Shown here in pieces: positions 1 to 6,450 of a DNA stretch of 6,450 bases. The stretch lies in NCBI GenBank assembly GCA_028822475.1, contig JAPKDT010000122.1, positions 1 through 6,450 of the forward strand, given 5' to 3'. The notes beneath the pieces are model-generated. The model made no database searches. It saw nothing but the letters and a program-made list of their open reading frames with translations, and was not told the origin of the DNA. Numbering within the stretch: the stretch's first letter is position 1; every line of letters begins with the position of its first letter. Made by a program: the position numbers and the translations under genes. The DNA is from SAR324 cluster bacterium. Its GTDB lineage: Bacteria > SAR324 > NAC60-12.

Positions 1-202
1 GATTTTAATGAGCTTTTTGCTTTGTTTTTTGTACTAGCGTTACCGACATGACAGGACGTGCAGCCTATTTCTTCAGGATTATAAAACGTTGACAAACCGC
101 TATTTTAAATATGACAACTAAGACACTGTTCTTCAGCTGATACCGGTAAGAAAAAACATAATACAGGATCAGCAGAAAGATTATTTTAAGCGCTGTTATC
201 AT
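1..202 (-). pseudogene. Broken, partial c-type cytochrome gene (signal peptide plus two CxxCH haem sites)
   Basis: This reads leftward and leaves the window at base 1. An ATG at 202-200, overlapping the galU end by 17 bases, opens a frame starting MITALKIIFLLILYYVF, a typical Sec signal peptide n-region and hydrophobic core. In the next frame the peptide continues as FFLPVSAEEQCLSCHI, giving a VSA-type cleavage site just before a first haem motif (CLSCH, 125-111). One extra T in the six-T run (minus strand, plus positions 151-156) would join the two frames. Two codons after CLSCH comes an in-frame TAA (107-105), which AAA to TAA would explain. The frame then stays open through GCTSCHVGN (second haem motif 62-48) to the edge. 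The two CxxCH motifs start 21 codons apart, as in multihaem periplasmic cytochromes. The signal peptide and haem sites are seen directly; the family is inferred. Real decay and sequencing error cannot be told apart here. Confidence 0.68.
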
Positions 203-1070
203 CGTTCGGATTGTCATGCAGTTTGAGCAATCTCCGCATTTCATCCAATAAAGTTTCTTTGAATTCCGAGCGCTGTAAACCTATTTGCATTGCAGAAGTC
301 AGAAACCCCAGAGGTTCGCCCAAATCATAGCGTGTACCCTCAAACTGGACTGCTGAAACGTGCCCCTGTGACGCCATATGGTTGATGGCTTCAGTTTGTG
401 TGAATTCACTTTTTGAGGAGTGGCTTTTGTCGCTGGCTCGCAATGCGTCAAAAAGTTCAGGTGTATAGAGGTAACGTCCGAAAGAAACAAAACGACTTGG
501 CGCAGTACCGCGTGCTGGTTTTTCAACCATTTTGTTGACTTTCATAATTTTACCGTCACCATCCGGATCAATCACACCGTAACGTGATAATTGATCTTCC
601 TCCAATTCCTGCACACTCAAAACAGTGTTGCCGGTTTTTTCCCAGGTTTCAATCAGTTGTTTAGAAAGAGGTTTTTCACCTAACACGATATCGTCAGGAT
701 AGGCCACCACAAACGGTTCATTATCCACAAACGGTTCCACCAGCATCAACGCATTTCCTGTACCCATCATATGTTGCTGACGTAACGTGAAAATATTAGC
801 ATCTATCGGTTTGATTACTGCAAGTTTTTCAAATTCATTGGATTGCGAAAATGCGGAAGACAACTCTATTTCACGATCAAAATAATCCTCCATTACTTTT
901 TTTCTGCGTGACGAGACCAACAAAATATCGTGTATCCCTGAATCAACCATTTCCTGTACAATGAAATCAATGGCCGGACGGTCAATCAGCGGAAACATTT
1001 CTTTGGGAATTGTTTTTGAGGCAGGTAAAAAACGGGTCGCGTATCCAGCAGCTAAAATTACACCTTTCAT
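186..1070 (-). CDS. galU: UTP-glucose-1-phosphate uridylyltransferase-like nucleotidyltransferase (GalU type)
   Basis: The likely reaction is UTP + glucose-1-phosphate to UDP-glucose + pyrophosphate in the cytoplasm, feeding cell-envelope polysaccharide synthesis. At 294 residues it has normal GalU length and looks complete. The N-terminal nucleotide-binding loop is AAGYATRFLPASK (7-19) followed by IPKEM (21-25). Further family landmarks are RQQ (97-99) with GTGNA (103-107), the metal-site PDD (125-127), VEKP (182-185), GRY (198-200), and YDLGEP (248-253). Several positions differ from the enterobacterial consensus: GYATR for GxGTR, GTGNA for GLGHA, and TQTEAI for QLTDAI. Sugar or nucleotide preference is therefore less certain than the fold; a related hexose-1-phosphate nucleotidyltransferase is possible. 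The gene lies 96 bases downstream of ligA on the same strand, so cotranscription is plausible. No Shine-Dalgarno sequence precedes the ATG; the upstream bases are an A-rich run. The start is fixed by the family N-terminus, MKGVILAAG. Confidence 0.9.
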   Translation of the reverse strand: MKGVILAAGYATRFLPASKTIPKEMFPLIDRPAIDFIVQEMVDSGIHDILLVSSRRKKVMEDYFDREIELSSAFSQSNEFEKLAVIKPIDANIFTLRQQHMMGTGNALMLVEPFVDNEPFVVAYPDDIVLGEKPLSKQLIETWEKTGNTVLSVQELEEDQLSRYGVIDPDGDGKIMKVNKMVEKPARGTAPSRFVSFGRYLYTPELFDALRASDKSHSSKSEFTQTEAINHMASQGHVSAVQFEGTRYDLGEPLGFLTSAMQIGLQRSEFKETLLDEMRRLLKLHDNPNDDNSA

Positions 1071-1166
1071 TGGTATTTTTTTTAATATGTTTTAAGTTTG
1101 CTTCAGCAGTCTTCAGTTGTAAGAATTCAGTTCAGACAGTTTTTTGTCAGGATCAATATTGAGGAA

Positions 1167-3179
1167 TCAACTCATTTCTTCCAACAAATTAAGTGCGGTT
1201 GTTTCGTCAATCACAGAAACCTGCAGTTTTTCCGCCTTTTCCAGTTTCGATCCTGCGTTTTCTCCGGCAAGTACGAAGTCGCTATTTTTGGAAACGCTGC
1301 CGGTTACGTTTGCTCCAGCCTGCATCAGGCGTTTTTTCCAGACATCCCTTGGTTCTGAAAGTGTTCCAGTCAGTACAACGATTTTTCCGCTGAACGGAGA
1401 GTCGGTAATCTCCAGAATTTTTTCTTCCGCTGGAACAACACCACGTTCTAGAAAGTCAGCAACTCGTTGACGCTGTTCCGCATGCTGGAAAAAGTCAAAA
1501 ATACTTTCCGCGATTACAGGTCCCATTCCCTCAATTTTCTCAAGTTCTTCTGTGGACGCTGACATCAGCTTCTCCAGCGTACCAAAATGAAGGGCTAAGA
1601 TGCGAGCTGTTTTTTCGCCAACAGATGCGATACCGAGAGCATGAACGAATTGGCCCAATTCGCATTGTTTTGATTTTTCGATACCGGAAAGGACGTTTTT
1701 CGCGGATTTGTCACCCATACGTTCAAGTCCGGACAAGTCTTCGTGTCGCAGTAAATAAAGGTCTGCGGAGCTTCGCAGCAGTTTTTTCGCCAGCAGTTGT
1801 TCAATCAGGGCAGGACCAATGGTGTCAATGTCCATTGCCCTGCGAGATACAAAATGTAATATTTGCTCCTTTTGCTGTGCAGGACATTCCTGATTTGGAC
1901 ATCGCCATTCAACCTCACCTTCAGGACGAACAGCCACTGTTCCGCAAGCCGGACAAGCTAACGGCGGTTCGATCTTTTGAGCGGCGGCTGAACGTAATGT
2001 AGGATCAACTGCAACAATTTTTGGAATTATTTCACCGCCTTTTTCCAGTGTTACATGGTCGTTTAAATGTAGTTTGAAACGCTCCACCTGATCGTAGTTG
2101 TGAAGAGTCGCACGTGAAACTGTGGTTCCGTTCAGCTCAACCGGATCGAGTATCGCAACCGGTGTTAAAATGCCAGTCCGCCCCACTCCGACTTCAATTG
2201 TTCTCAGCACAGTCGCGGCCTGTTCCGCAGTAAATTTAAACGCAGTTGCCCAGCGCGGTGATTTTGCGGTGAAACCCAACTGCTTTTGCTGTTTTAGTGA
2301 GTTAACTTTGAGTACAATACCGTCTATGTCATAATCCAGTTTCTCCTTGTGTTCTTCCCAGTACTGGCAGTATTCCAGCACTTCCTCGATTGAACCGACT
2401 GTTTTTGTTTCCGGATTGACCGGAAATTTCTGTTGAGACAGAAAGTCCAAATTACCGGCGTGAGTTTCATGGGGAATACCTTCGGCAATTGTGTAGATAA
2501 AGACTGCTAACTGACGTCGACTGGTTTCGGCGCTGTTCAGCAACCTTAACGAACCGGCGGCGGCGTTTCTTGGATTTTTGAAAAGCGGCTCTCCGGAAAT
2601 GAGGCGCTGCTGATTAAGTGCATCAAAACTTTTACGTGGAAGATAAACCTCGCCGCGTACCTCCAAATCACGCTCATCTTTCAGTGTTAAAGGCAGACAA
2701 GTAATTGTTTTGATATTCGGAGTAATTTCCTCACCCTCACTCCCGTCACCCCGGGTTACTCCGGCACTCAAAATTCCGTTCCTGTAAATTGCAGAAACTG
2801 CTACTCCGTCAATTTTCAACTCACAAACGTATTCCACACTTTGCCCTCCAAGTAGTTTTTTTACGCCTGTGTCCCAGCTTTTAAGTTCGTCCAGTGAATA
2901 GACATTTCCTAAACTCAGCATCGGCACGAGGTGTTTCCTGCTTGGAAAACCTGAGTGTGGTTCTCCTTTGATCTGGAGGGTGGGAGAATCTTCGCTTCTC
3001 AGCTCAGGGCACTGCTTTTCCAACGTTTTAAGTTCTAACACCAGTTCATCATAAGTTTCATCTGTACAGCTATTTCCTTGATCATCTGAGCTTTCAAGGC
3101 AATAGTACGAATAATTGTACTGATGGATCAAGGCACTTAGTTGATGAATTCGTGCTTGAGTTACAGAAATGGAAGGCAT
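1167..3179 (-). CDS. ligA: NAD-dependent DNA ligase LigA
   Basis: LigA seals nicks in DNA during replication and repair, using NAD+ to adenylate its active-site lysine. All domains are present in order in 670 residues, the usual length. The Ia NAD-binding domain has DETYDEL (40-46). The adenylation domain has LSLGNVYSLDEL (88-99), the catalytic CELKIDG with Lys122, VRGEVYLPR (174-182), DIDGIVLKVN (284-293) and WATAFKF (310-316). The OB fold contains VGRTG (332-336) and VSRATLHN (354-361). A four-cysteine zinc finger uses Cys409, 412, 427 and 432. Helix-hairpin-helix repeats cover about 443-565, and a C-terminal BRCT domain starts near 595 (FSGKIVVLTGTL). The Ia loop before DETYD carries about five more residues than E. 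coli LigA. The ATG start fits the family N-terminus, though no Shine-Dalgarno sequence is visible. It is transcribed divergently from rarA. The gene looks intact and functional. Confidence 0.98.
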   Translation of the reverse strand: MPSISVTQARIHQLSALIHQYNYSYYCLESSDDQGNSCTDETYDELVLELKTLEKQCPELRSEDSPTLQIKGEPHSGFPSRKHLVPMLSLGNVYSLDELKSWDTGVKKLLGGQSVEYVCELKIDGVAVSAIYRNGILSAGVTRGDGSEGEEITPNIKTITCLPLTLKDERDLEVRGEVYLPRKSFDALNQQRLISGEPLFKNPRNAAAGSLRLLNSAETSRRQLAVFIYTIAEGIPHETHAGNLDFLSQQKFPVNPETKTVGSIEEVLEYCQYWEEHKEKLDYDIDGIVLKVNSLKQQKQLGFTAKSPRWATAFKFTAEQAATVLRTIEVGVGRTGILTPVAILDPVELNGTTVSRATLHNYDQVERFKLHLNDHVTLEKGGEIIPKIVAVDPTLRSAAAQKIEPPLACPACGTVAVRPEGEVEWRCPNQECPAQQKEQILHFVSRRAMDIDTIGPALIEQLLAKKLLRSSADLYLLRHEDLSGLERMGDKSAKNVLSGIEKSKQCELGQFVHALGIASVGEKTARILALHFGTLEKLMSASTEELEKIEGMGPVIAESIFDFFQHAEQRQRVADFLERGVVPAEEKILEITDSPFSGKIVVLTGTLSEPRDVWKKRLMQAGANVTGSVSKNSDFVLAGENAGSKLEKAEKLQVSVIDETTALNLLEEMS

Positions 3180-3312
3180 ATTTTAGCAGTATACGAATGC
3201 AGAAATTTTTGACAGAATAATAGCTTTTTGATTGGGAGCTTGAGATGTACACTACACTATATAAACTCAGTAGTGAAAGTTCCATTCATTTCTAAATGAG
3301 ACAGGCTTCTAA
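3180..3312. promoter_or_regulatory. Divergent ligA/rarA intergenic region with a short palindrome
   Basis: These 133 bases must hold the upstream signals for both ligA (leftward) and rarA (rightward). For rarA, TTGAGA (3240-3245) lies 16 bases before TAAACT (3262-3267), within an AT-rich TATATAAA stretch (3258-3265); this is a weak sigma-70-like match. For ligA, TATTAT on the minus strand (3222-3217) could be a -10 box, but no good -35 box is placed for it. A near-consensus TTGACA on the plus strand (3209-3214) has no -10 box at the right spacing. A perfect palindrome, TCATTT-CT-AAATGA (3286-3299), sits 13 bases before the rarA GTG and could be an operator or a chance match. No LexA-type CTGT-N8-ACAG box was seen. 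That promoters exist here follows from gene layout; the exact boxes are guesses. Confidence 0.45.
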
Positions 3313-5520
3313 GTGAATTTATTTGAACACACACACGAAAAGCAAATCCGTAAAGAAGCTCCGTTAGCAGACCGTATGCGTCCGAGAACGATTGAAGAGT
3401 TTGTCGGTCAAAGTCACATTTTGGCACCGGGACGTCTTTTACGGCGTGCCATTCAGGCCGATCAATTATCGAGCCTGATTTTTTATGGTCCTCCAGGAAC
3501 CGGAAAAACTACACTTGCCCGCATAATTGCCAATACAACAAAAGCTGAATTCCTTTCCATAAACGCTGTTTTGTCAGGAATCGCAGATATCCGTAAGTGC
3601 ATTGAAACCGCCAAAAAAGTACGTACCGAGCAACAACGTCGTGCTGTTTTGTTTGTGGATGAAGTTCACCGTTTCAACAAAGCACAGCAGGATGCTCTCC
3701 TGCCACATGTGGAAAACGGTACTGTAATATTAATCGGCGCTACTACAGAAAATCCGTATTTTGAAGTCAACAAAGCACTAGTCAGCCGTTCCAGAATTTT
3801 TCAACTTCAATCACTGGATCCAGGCGAAGTTGAGGAAATCATCGAGCAGGCACTGGCAGATTCGGAACGTGGATTTGGTGATAAAAAAGTAGTCATCGAA
3901 GCCAGGGCGCGTCAGCACCTCGCAAATGTGGCTGGAGGTGACGCCAGGGCAGCCTTGAATGCACTCGAACTCGCGGTGTTAACAAGTGAAGCTGACAATG
4001 AGGATGTCCTAAAGATCACTTTAGAAGTTGCGGAAGAATCAATTCAGCAACGGGCAGTACTTTATGACAAAGACGGAGACGCGCATTTTGACACAATTTC
4101 CGCTTTTATCAAATCGATGCGTGGTTCAGATCCGGATGCCGCTCTTTTCTGGATGGCGAAAATGATTGAGGCAGGTGAAGATCCGCGATTCATTTTCCGG
4201 AGAATGCTCATTTTTGCCGGTGAAGATGTTGGAATGGCAGATCCGCATGCTTTGGCAGTGGTTACCTCCGCAGCACAGGCTTTTGATTATGTTGGTATGC
4301 CGGAGGGTCGTTATCACCTCGCACAAGCCTGTTTGTATTTGAGTACAGCGCCAAAGAGCAATTCCGCGTTTGCGTTTTTTGACGCAATTTCGGTTGTACG
4401 AAAGGAACAAGCTGACGAGGTTCCGGACACTCTCAAAGACGGAAACCGAGACGGAAAGGCATTTGGACACGGTGAAGGCTACCTTTATCCGCACGCATAC
4501 CGTGATCACTGGGTAGCTCAGCAATATCTTCCGGATGTTTTACAGGGGCGGATTTTTTATCAGCCGTCGGATCAAGGTTATGAAGCAGCCATCCAGGATA
4601 ATGTAGCAAGACATCGGGAAGTGCAACTGGCTGCGTTTCTTTCTCAATCAGCGGTTGAACAATCAGGAAACTCAAATTACTGGGAAGCACGAACCATGGG
4701 TAGTTCCGGGGAGTTGCTCAATGAGGTACGTGACAGATTACTTAAATGGAGCAAGCTCTCACGTAATACTCTGGCACTTGTGCTTAATGCGGGAGACGGT
4801 TTGCTAGTCGGTGAATTTATACGACAAATTACCGAAGAAACTCTTTATGCGCTTGTAGATTCTTCCAAAGAAAAACAAATACTTAGCTCAATGTTCAATA
4901 ATAATTCTTCTGGAATTAAACCTAATATCGTGCAAGACAGTTCCAGCAATCCTGAGCAATTTAAAATTTCTGATTTAGGTTTTGAGCGGATAGTTGGACG
5001 TAACATCCTGCAAAAACACCAAGACAAAACAGCTTTTCTAAAAACTTTGAAACCGTGGATTTCAGCAGATGGATTCTTTGTTTTTGCAGAAACAGTACCT
5101 GCACTTGGACAACGCCTTTCAGAATTAATTCCAGAAGATTTTCTGGAACCGGAATTTCTAAAATCGCTTAAAACCGCAGAAGAAGAAATTTATCACGCTG
5201 CAGAAAACGCACGTAGCAATTGGACGCCAGACACTCTGCGTGATGAACTGGAATCCGCGGATTGGAACATCAACCGCTGGCAGGTTAAAGAGTTCCGCAC
5301 ACCAACTATGATTCGGACAACGCAAATCGAACAGTGGTTTGCTGTTCAGCCTGAAAGTAGTCATTCCAGTTACGGACAGCTTTTATCAACACATTTTTCC
5401 GCTGATCAGTTGAATAATCTGCAGGAAACTTTCCGGAGTGAAGTCGCAGGAAAAGTAGTTGAGTGGCGCAGTGTTTGTCTGTTCATGGAATTGTCTACGA
5501 AAAAGACCAATGACTCTTAA
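3313..5520 (+). CDS. rarA: RarA/MgsA AAA+ ATPase fused to a methyltransferase-like C-terminal domain
   Basis: RarA (MgsA) acts in the cytoplasm at stalled replication forks and gapped DNA, with SSB as a known partner. Residues 1-435 are a complete RarA: N-terminal PLADRMRPRT (17-26), VGQ (31-33), Walker A GPPGTGKTT (59-67), Walker B with DEVH (116-119), sensor 1 GATTENP (142-148), arginine-finger region SRSR (158-161), sensor 2 GGDARAALN (208-216), and the RarA tetramerisation region, including HFDTISAFIKSMRGSDPDAA (258-277). RarA usually ends near 430-450 residues. Here about 280 more follow. They resemble a Rossmann methyltransferase fold: LNAGDGLL (491-498) as motif I, FERIVGRN (557-564) as motif IV, then a helix-rich end with VEWRS (716-720). 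This matches a known RarA/unknown-domain fusion. The GTG start directly follows an in-frame TAA and gives the family start MNLFE. A lipoprotein gene follows at once. Confidence 0.95.
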   Translation: MNLFEHTHEKQIRKEAPLADRMRPRTIEEFVGQSHILAPGRLLRRAIQADQLSSLIFYGPPGTGKTTLARIIANTTKAEFLSINAVLSGIADIRKCIETAKKVRTEQQRRAVLFVDEVHRFNKAQQDALLPHVENGTVILIGATTENPYFEVNKALVSRSRIFQLQSLDPGEVEEIIEQALADSERGFGDKKVVIEARARQHLANVAGGDARAALNALELAVLTSEADNEDVLKITLEVAEESIQQRAVLYDKDGDAHFDTISAFIKSMRGSDPDAALFWMAKMIEAGEDPRFIFRRMLIFAGEDVGMADPHALAVVTSAAQAFDYVGMPEGRYHLAQACLYLSTAPKSNSAFAFFDAISVVRKEQADEVPDTLKDGNRDGKAFGHGEGYLYPHAYRDHWVAQQYLPDVLQGRIFYQPSDQGYEAAIQDNVARHREVQLAAFLSQSAVEQSGNSNYWEARTMGSSGELLNEVRDRLLKWSKLSRNTLALVLNAGDGLLVGEFIRQITEETLYALVDSSKEKQILSSMFNNNSSGIKPNIVQDSSSNPEQFKISDLGFERIVGRNILQKHQDKTAFLKTLKPWISADGFFVFAETVPALGQRLSELIPEDFLEPEFLKSLKTAEEEIYHAAENARSNWTPDTLRDELESADWNINRWQVKEFRTPTMIRTTQIEQWFAVQPESSHSSYGQLLSTHFSADQLNNLQETFRSEVAGKVVEWRSVCLFMELSTKKTNDS

Positions 5521-5527
5521 GTGGAAA

Positions 5528-5737
5528 ATGCTGAAAAATATACTCTTCTCTTCTACACTGCTTTTCCTGTTGATACTCTCCGGATGTGCGTCTGAATCAC
5601 AATATATATTTTATAATAAAGGCGTAAGTGAGCAGTTAAAGGAACGGGCACTCAGGTACTGTCACGGTGATTTTAAGGTTTTGCAGGAAGAAGATTTTGG
5701 ACCGTACACACGTGCACGTCTTGAATGTAGAGAATAG
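5528..5737 (+). CDS. Small lipoprotein of unknown function
   Basis: This encodes a predicted 69-residue lipoprotein of no family I recognise. The start MLKN is followed by a hydrophobic stretch (ILFSSTLLFLLIL) and the lipobox LSGC, with the lipidated cysteine at residue 20. The residue after it is Ala rather than Asp, which in Gram-negatives predicts the outer membrane. The mature part is only about 50 residues, charged and soluble, with two further cysteines (45 and 67) that could form a disulfide in the periplasm. The chosen ATG lies 7 bases after the rarA stop and leaves a compact signal peptide. An in-frame ATG at 5510, overlapping the rarA end by 11 bases, would add six residues and is possible. 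Neither has a strong Shine-Dalgarno sequence; AAGTGG at 5519-5524 is the best match for the later start. It is probably cotranscribed with rarA. Confidence 0.78.
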   Translation: MLKNILFSSTLLFLLILSGCASESQYIFYNKGVSEQLKERALRYCHGDFKVLQEEDFGPYTRARLECRE

Positions 5738-5763
5738 TCTTTGCAAAATTATCATTCAAATGT

Positions 5764-5790
5764 GATGCTTTTGCGTCTTTGTTGATTTTA
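5764..5790 (+). terminator. Possible weak terminator after the rarA-lipoprotein unit
   Basis: A short hairpin, GATGC-TTTT-GCGTC with one G-T pair (5764-5777), is followed by a T-rich run, TTTGTTGATTTTA. It lies 26 bases past the lipoprotein stop, where a terminator is expected before the convergent gene. The five-pair stem is short, so this is only a candidate. Confidence 0.28.
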
Positions 5791-5941
5791 ATATTCTTAA
5801 GGCAGTATAGGTAAATACGTGGTGACATTCACCTAATTGAAGCCTACATCAAATTATGAATTATTCTTATCCGGAAAATTGCGTATAAACTGAGAGGAAT
5901 GAACAAGACGAGTTGCCAGACTATTCAGAAGAAAGATAGTG

Positions 5942-5949
5942 AAAGGAGG
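5942..5949 (+). promoter_or_regulatory. Orphan Shine-Dalgarno-like AAAGGAGG with no gene behind it
   Basis: AAAGGAGG would pair fully with a typical 16S rRNA 3' end. The only ATG close downstream (5966-5968) is 16 bases away, too far for usual spacing, and opens just ATG ACA TTT TAA. No start codon lies at 5-10 bases. It may be chance, or a remnant of a lost gene in this gap between convergent genes. Confidence 0.25.
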
Positions 5950-5991
5950 GAAAGATAAATTTACGATGACATTTTAAATTGTTTACGTTTA

Positions 5992-6450
5992 TCAGGCACA
6001 AAATGAACGAATTTTTTCAAGCAGTGATTGAGCAACTTCAACACCTTCGAGCTCTATCCGCTGTCGATTTTTTTTGCGTCGTTCGCCGGGCAAACGAGCG
6101 CCATCCTGACTCTGGATTGCATCTGCAAGTGTAGAGATACGTTCATAAAATTCGGCACCTGAGAATGCATCTGGATCGAAGGCGATGAAACACTGTCCTG
6201 TCCTTGGCGGTCCACCGACAGTGCCTGAAAACGGACTTGCCTGCAGGCCAAGCACCGCACCACTGAGTGCTGCAGCCATAACTTCGACCAACAAACCTGT
6301 ACCGAAGCCTTTATAGCCTCCGCTTGGAGCCATACTTCCCTTGAGAGCAATCCCAGGATCTGTTGTGGTTTGACCCTCAGCATCGAGTGCCCAGCCTTCA
6401 GGGATTGAATCACCTTCCCGTGCACGCATCATAATTTCGCTCTTGGCAAC
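5992..6450 (-). CDS. Ldh_2-family NAD(P)-dependent 2-hydroxyacid dehydrogenase (malate/sulfolactate type), 3' part
   Basis: This is the C-terminal 152 residues of a protein that normally has about 330-350; the reading frame is open through the right edge, so the start and the catalytic N-terminal half are outside the window. The family (LDH2, including malate, (R)-sulfolactate ComC-type and ureidoglycolate dehydrogenases) reduces or oxidises 2-hydroxy acids with NAD(P) in the cytoplasm. Counting from the edge, signature stretches are IPEGWALDAEG (16-26), TTDP (28-31), SGGYKGFGTGLLVEVMAAAL (42-61), GPPRTGQ (79-85) with FIAFDPDAFSG next, and the family's LPGERR near the end. An ATG at 6432 is internal, since VAKSEI upstream of it continues the family pattern. 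Substrate cannot be decided from this part. It converges on the rarA-lipoprotein unit across 254 bases in which I see no other gene. Confidence 0.9.
   Translation of the reverse strand, partial: VAKSEIMMRAREGDSIPEGWALDAEGQTTTDPGIALKGSMAPSGGYKGFGTGLLVEVMAAALSGAVLGLQASPFSGTVGGPPRTGQCFIAFDPDAFSGAEFYERISTLADAIQSQDGARLPGERRKKNRQRIELEGVEVAQSLLEKIRSFCA

Noticed and set aside
1101..1135. CTTCAG/TTCAG repeated four times in the ligA-galU gap, considered as a regulatory repeat.
   Set aside because: The copies are very short and irregularly spaced apart from one 10-base step; not distinguishable from chance.
1110..1166. The codons directly after the ligA stop, in the same frame, read like protein (for example NIDPDKKLSELNSYN) before the next stop.
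   Set aside because: LigA already ends after a normal BRCT domain, the stretch is 17 codons long with no start codon, and a stop follows; chance is the simplest reading.
1098..1470. Plus-strand open frames of 66-108 codons opposite the ligA 3' end.
   Set aside because: They lie antisense to the conserved BRCT and helix-hairpin-helix codons of ligA and show no recognisable protein pattern.
3209..3214. TTGACA considered as a rarA -35 box.
   Set aside because: The sequence 16-18 bases downstream (around 3231-3238) is ATTGGGAG, which is not a -10 box.
4126..5364. Minus-strand open frames of 60-132 codons opposite rarA.
   Set aside because: All sit antisense to conserved RarA or fusion-domain codons; their translations are rich in Cys, Ser and Arg without domain motifs.
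5821..5833. Hairpin GGTGA-CAT-TCACC in the convergent gap, considered as a terminator.
   Set aside because: The stem has five pairs with a three-base loop and no T-run follows on either strand.
6054..6425. A second minus-strand open frame of 123 codons over the dehydrogenase gene.
   Set aside because: The other frame matches the Ldh_2 family throughout, so this one is a shadow.

Overview
This window is from a bacterial chromosome with moderate, slightly AT-leaning base composition. It carries four recognisable genes or gene parts (galU-type, ligA, a rarA fusion and an Ldh_2-family dehydrogenase), one small lipoprotein gene, and the broken start of a c-type cytochrome gene at the left edge. 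The lipoprotein, the Sec-type signal peptide of the cytochrome remnant and the NAD-dependent ligase fit a Gram-negative bacterium. The lineage cannot be fixed from the sequence. The RarA fusion is an architecture I know mainly from cyanobacteria and some proteobacterial or delta-like lineages. The Ldh_2-type dehydrogenase and a multihaem-like cytochrome would fit a marine proteobacterial group such as SAR324, but that is only a guess.

Layout. Reading leftward on the minus strand from about 3180: ligA (DNA ligase, 3179-1167), a 96-base gap, a galU-type nucleotidyltransferase gene (1070-186), then a cytochrome c-like gene that overlaps the galU end and runs off the left edge. That last gene has a signal peptide and two CxxCH haem sites, but a one-base frameshift and an in-frame stop break it. 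On the plus strand, divergent from ligA across a 133-base gap, lies rarA (3313-5520). It encodes a RarA/MgsA AAA+ ATPase with about 280 extra C-terminal residues that look like a methyltransferase-type Rossmann domain. A 69-residue lipoprotein gene follows almost without a gap. After a 254-base gap between convergent genes comes the 3' part of an Ldh_2-family (malate/sulfolactate-type) dehydrogenase gene, minus strand, running off the right edge.

How the genes work together. ligA and rarA are both DNA replication and repair genes, and they share a divergent upstream region, so some shared control is possible. galU supplies UDP-glucose for envelope polysaccharides and may be read through from ligA. 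The lipoprotein probably rides on the rarA transcript with no obvious functional link. The dehydrogenase is a separate metabolic unit.

I found no mobile element, CRISPR array, RNA gene or clear new multi-gene system. The observations most worth a second look are the broken cytochrome gene, which an ORF search would miss, and the uncharacterised domain fused to RarA.
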